A stretch of 34,858 nucleotides of DNA. It comes from Pontibacter qinzhouensis (GTDB taxonomy: Bacteria > Bacteroidota > Bacteroidia > Cytophagales > Hymenobacteraceae). Made by a program: the position numbers and the translations under genes. Positions 32,839 to 34,858 of this stretch are shown one piece after another. Under the pieces are notes generated by a model that saw nothing but the letters and a program-made list of their open reading frames with translations, did no database searches and was not told the origin of the DNA. Each line of letters opens with the position of its first letter. Positions within the stretch are counted from its first letter, which is position 1. The stretch lies in assembly GCF_008017455.1 (NCBI RefSeq), contig NZ_VRTY01000066.1, positions 1 to 34,858 on the forward strand, read 5' to 3'.

Positions 32839-33606
32839 CTATTCCAATTCAAAGGTCCGAAGTCCTTTTTGGAGTTTTTCGTAGCTGATGCCATTTCTGC
32901 CTTCTGCCTCAGGGTACAAGGTCATTACCTGCTCCGATTGCCATACTTTTCCCGAGTCTATATCCATAATAGAGAGGCAACCCGTAAAAGCAGCACCTGT
33001 ATCCATTAGCGTTATGTTGCCGAGCTGCAAAGGAGTATGTTGCTGTTTGTTTAGGGCGATGGTGGGCGTGTGGCCAATAAATATTTCTTTGTAGGCTTCT
33101 ATATGAACAGGTTCCTGCTGCAGGTGCATGGTGTAGTAGCGTGTCAGAAATTCGCGATTCCAGATGAGGTAGTAGCTGTCTGTTTCTGCCACGGGTCTGG
33201 TGGTATCGAAGCCGGCATGTACGAATAGCCTGTTATCGTCTGTTTCGTAATACGGCCGGGCTTGCTGCAGTAGTTGCAGGTGCTCTTTTGGCATGGTTTT
33301 GCCAATGCCATACGATTTTACGGTGCAGGTGCCACCTTGCAGGAGCCAAAGCTCCAACTCATTTTCTCTGGTCAGCAAGTTTCCGGTGTAATAATCGAGT
33401 GCCCACTGGTCGTGGTTGCCAAGCAGGTACACCAGGTTTTTTATTTGCAGGAGCAGGTCTATACTTTCCTTTGTTTCGGGCCATCCGTCCACTACATCTC
33501 CCAAAAAAATGAGCTGATCTTGCTCCATGTCAAAACCAGCCCTGTCCAGGCACTGCTGCAATGCTTTACAGCCACCATGGCTATCTGAGGTAACAAATCG
33601 TTTCAT
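32839..33606 (-). CDS. Metallophosphoesterase (PPP-type serine/threonine phosphatase family)
   Basis: 255 aa. The dimetal signatures are DSHG (Asp8, His10), GDVVDG (36-41, Asp37) and GNHD (63-66), followed by FVHAGFD and a late FIGHTP. This order and spacing belong to the PPP family, which includes bacterial phosphoprotein phosphatases PrpA/PrpB and the diadenosine tetraphosphatase ApaH. At this length and with these motifs it is closest to the PrpA/PrpB type. Substrate unknown. Starts with ATG at 33606. Confidence 0.9.
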   Translation of the reverse strand: MKRFVTSDSHGGCKALQQCLDRAGFDMEQDQLIFLGDVVDGWPETKESIDLLLQIKNLVYLLGNHDQWALDYYTGNLLTRENELELWLLQGGTCTVKSYGIGKTMPKEHLQLLQQARPYYETDDNRLFVHAGFDTTRPVAETDSYYLIWNREFLTRYYTMHLQQEPVHIEAYKEIFIGHTPTIALNKQQHTPLQLGNITLMDTGAAFTGCLSIMDIDSGKVWQSEQVMTLYPEAEGRNGISYEKLQKGLRTFELE

Positions 33607-33752
33607 ACAGGAAGGAAATTATCAACTTAGTAATATCTTTCTGAATGTAAGATAATTACACAACATATTAAGCTATTTTGTTTAGATATTCTTAAATAAA
33701 TTTACCTGAAGATGAAAGTTGAGCTTACTATCTGAAGATCCTGCTCCTATGG

Positions 33753-34220
33753 CTACCTCTGCACCTGATGATGATACAGGCAGCGGGCAACAGGAGCCTT
33801 GTAAACTGGTGCAGCCATGCCTGTTCTGGTTACTCTCATTATAAAGCCACTGTTGGGGTACGTTGGCATTCTGGTATGGCTGAAACTCAGATCCTGCTCC
33901 GGTACTTCGTAGGTAACGTAGCTGGCCAGGTATTGCGTAACCAGCTTTGTTGTTTCAATGGTAATCCACTAGCCGGCGCAGCGGTGGTCGGTATGGTGGT
34001 CGCCTCCACCTTGCGGAATAAAATCGAACGGAATCCTTTTCCAATCTCTGAAGCGCTCCGGCCTGAACTCCTCAGGGTTCTCCCAAAGCTCCGGATCGTG
34101 GTGCGTGCCGTACACTTCTAGTAACAAGCGTTTGCTTCTGTTATGAATAAAAGGGAAACCTTCCATCAATAAACTAACAGAACTATCAACGGTTTTTTCT
34201 TTCGGAATGCTTGAGATAAT
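33753..34220 (-). pseudogene. CypC-type cytochrome P450, internally deleted with amber stop
   Basis: Read on the minus strand, the N-terminal segment IPKEKTVDSSVSLLMEGF and IHNRSKR corresponds to the first 30 or so residues of CypC/YbdT fatty-acid peroxygenases. It joins directly to LLLEVYGTHHDPELWENPEEF, which belongs near residue 340. About 300 residues, including most helices, are missing. The heme-ligand loop is present (FIPQGGGDHHTDHRCAG), but the next codon, Glu in relatives (CxGE), is TAG at 33969-33971. The frame then continues correctly through WITIETTKLVTQYLASYVTY, VPEQDLSFSHTRMP and SGFIMRVTR to a stop at 33753. The two lesions make function very unlikely. Confidence 0.85.
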
Positions 34221-34436
34221 TGGTACAGATGCGATATGGCAAGAGCCAGGTGGGCAATTGTTTTAATCATTAAAAACTACGAAATGCCTTTAAATGGGTT
34301 TTAAGTAACAAGTCAATAGGTAATTAAATGCAATTCTATACTTCAGTTAAAATCCTGTATTCCAAGTTCTTCAGCTTTGATACTTACTTTCACAAAAGCG
34401 ACGGTTTAACAGGTGCTAGTACAAAGCCTTTAACCA
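34221..34436. other. Intergenic region behind the P450 pseudogene
   Basis: AT-rich spacer with no gene or hairpin of note. The next element is repeat copy L. Confidence 0.35.
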
Positions 34437-34495
34437 GATTATTCCAATGAAAAGGGCCTTCCAAAGGTAAAATGCCGCTTTATATGTCAAGGGTA
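34437..34495 (+). repeat. Dispersed 59-bp element, copy L
   Basis: Starts GATTATTCCAATG, has the core GGCCTTCCAAAGG and ends CAAGGGTA, with 38-nt spacing. Lies 118 bp upstream of the small Lys-rich gene. Confidence 0.86.
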
Positions 34496-34612
34496 ACAAC
34501 ATAGATCAGGTAATAGAAGAGGGCGGGGTAACCAGGAAAAATATCTGCTACAGAGCATGCTGTTGCCAGCTTAAAATGCGTTATATTTATTCAAACTTAT
34601 ACAGCAAAGCTC

Positions 34613-34720
34613 ATGGCAAAGTCTAAAGACACTAAAAAAGAGGTAAAGAAGCAGCCTGCAAAAACGACAAAAGAAAAAAAGGCGCTGAAACAGGAGAAGA
34701 AAAAAAACAGTTATGATTAA
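34613..34720 (+). CDS. Lys-rich 35-residue protein
   Basis: ATG at 34613 and TAA at 34718-34720 give MAKSKDTKKEVKKQPAK and then TTKEKKALKQEKKKNSYD. Sixteen of 35 residues are Lys. The pattern MAKSKDxKKEVKKxPAKTxKEKK recalls small basic proteins I associate with Bacteroidota genomes; that link is from memory. A near-consensus -7 box (TATATTTA at 34582-34589) lies 23 bp upstream of the ATG. The protein could bind nucleic acid, but the role is unknown. A 65-aa frame on the opposite strand is its shadow. Confidence 0.7.
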   Translation: MAKSKDTKKEVKKQPAKTTKEKKALKQEKKKNSYD

Positions 34721-34858
34721 ATTTCTTCGCTTGTGGCCCCACATACCAGCCGCAAAAGGCGCAGACACGCAAAACCTCAGCTACAATAGAGACTGTAAAC
34801 GGAACTGTGTCAAAGCTATAAAATTATTAACTTAGCTTAAGCACAGTTACTATGGAGA
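34721..34858. other. Window end, no feature recognised
   Basis: 138 bp after the small Lys-rich gene. No terminator, gene start or repeat copy is visible before the edge. Confidence 0.35.

Noticed and set aside
1598..34495. CRISPR array formed by the dispersed repeats
   Set aside because: Copies are kilobases apart, in both orientations and diverged in sequence, with no regular spacers or cas genes.
34571..34768. 65-aa minus-strand frame with a hydrophobic Phe/Leu-rich centre
   Set aside because: It is the antisense of the Lys-rich 35-aa gene at 34613-34720. The poly-Lys codons on one strand read as Phe and Leu on the other.

Overview
The window looks like chromosomal DNA of a member of the Bacteroidota, most likely a Hymenobacteraceae (Pontibacter-like) bacterium. 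The evidence is Bacteroidota-type promoters (TAnnTTTG at -7, TTG or TTTG at -33), a pyrG-yidC operon with the long Bacteroidota YidC, many short-signal lipoproteins, and families common in that phylum (DUF6807, DUF4184, DUF2243, short MscS proteins). The genus is an inference. I see no rRNA, tRNA, CRISPR array or prophage.

Layout. 1-3.5 kb: the 3' end of an unidentified gene, a small conserved-looking protein, a short MscS-type channel, and an ArsR regulator with a flavin-dependent monooxygenase, with matching putative operators. 3.5-8.6 kb: a likely sulfatase fossil, an orphan membrane protein, an XdhC/MocA molybdenum-cofactor pair and an aldo/keto reductase. 8.7-10 kb: a tight three-gene membrane operon ending in DUF2243. 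10.5-13.7 kb: a small unknown protein, a YciF-type ferritin-like stress protein, a cold-shock protein and a DUF6807 lipoprotein. 14-15.7 kb: a probable operon of thioesterase, fungal-type cytosine deaminase and DUF4184 protein. 15.9-21.9 kb, all on the minus strand: a glucose-dehydrogenase-like SDR, two uncharacterised proteins, yidC and pyrG. 22.3-26.6 kb: a membrane acyltransferase, a lipoprotein serine hydrolase, DNA polymerase IV and a VOC-fold protein. 26.7-27.6 kb: an internally deleted IS982-family insertion sequence lying directly after the stop codon of a lipoprotein gene. 28-33.6 kb: a sorbosone-dehydrogenase-like lipoprotein, a beta-barrel protein, a LysM amidase and a metallophosphatase. 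33.7-34.9 kb: a collapsed CypC-type P450 pseudogene and a 35-residue Lys-rich protein.

The most striking feature is not a gene. Twelve copies of a 58-59 bp intergenic element occur in both orientations through the whole window. They share only about half of their bases, but the spacing between the upstream AATG block and an invariant CAAGGGT end is 37 nt in ten copies and 38 nt in two. Each has a small dyad (CCTT..AAGG) in the middle, and in two copies a change in one arm is matched in the other. None interrupts a gene. I know of no named family matching it. It behaves like a chromosome-wide binding site or structured element.

There is also a theme of gene decay by deletion: the IS982 transposase lost the segment carrying its second catalytic Asp, the P450 lost about 300 internal residues and gained an amber stop, and a sulfatase tail survives as an isolated reading frame.
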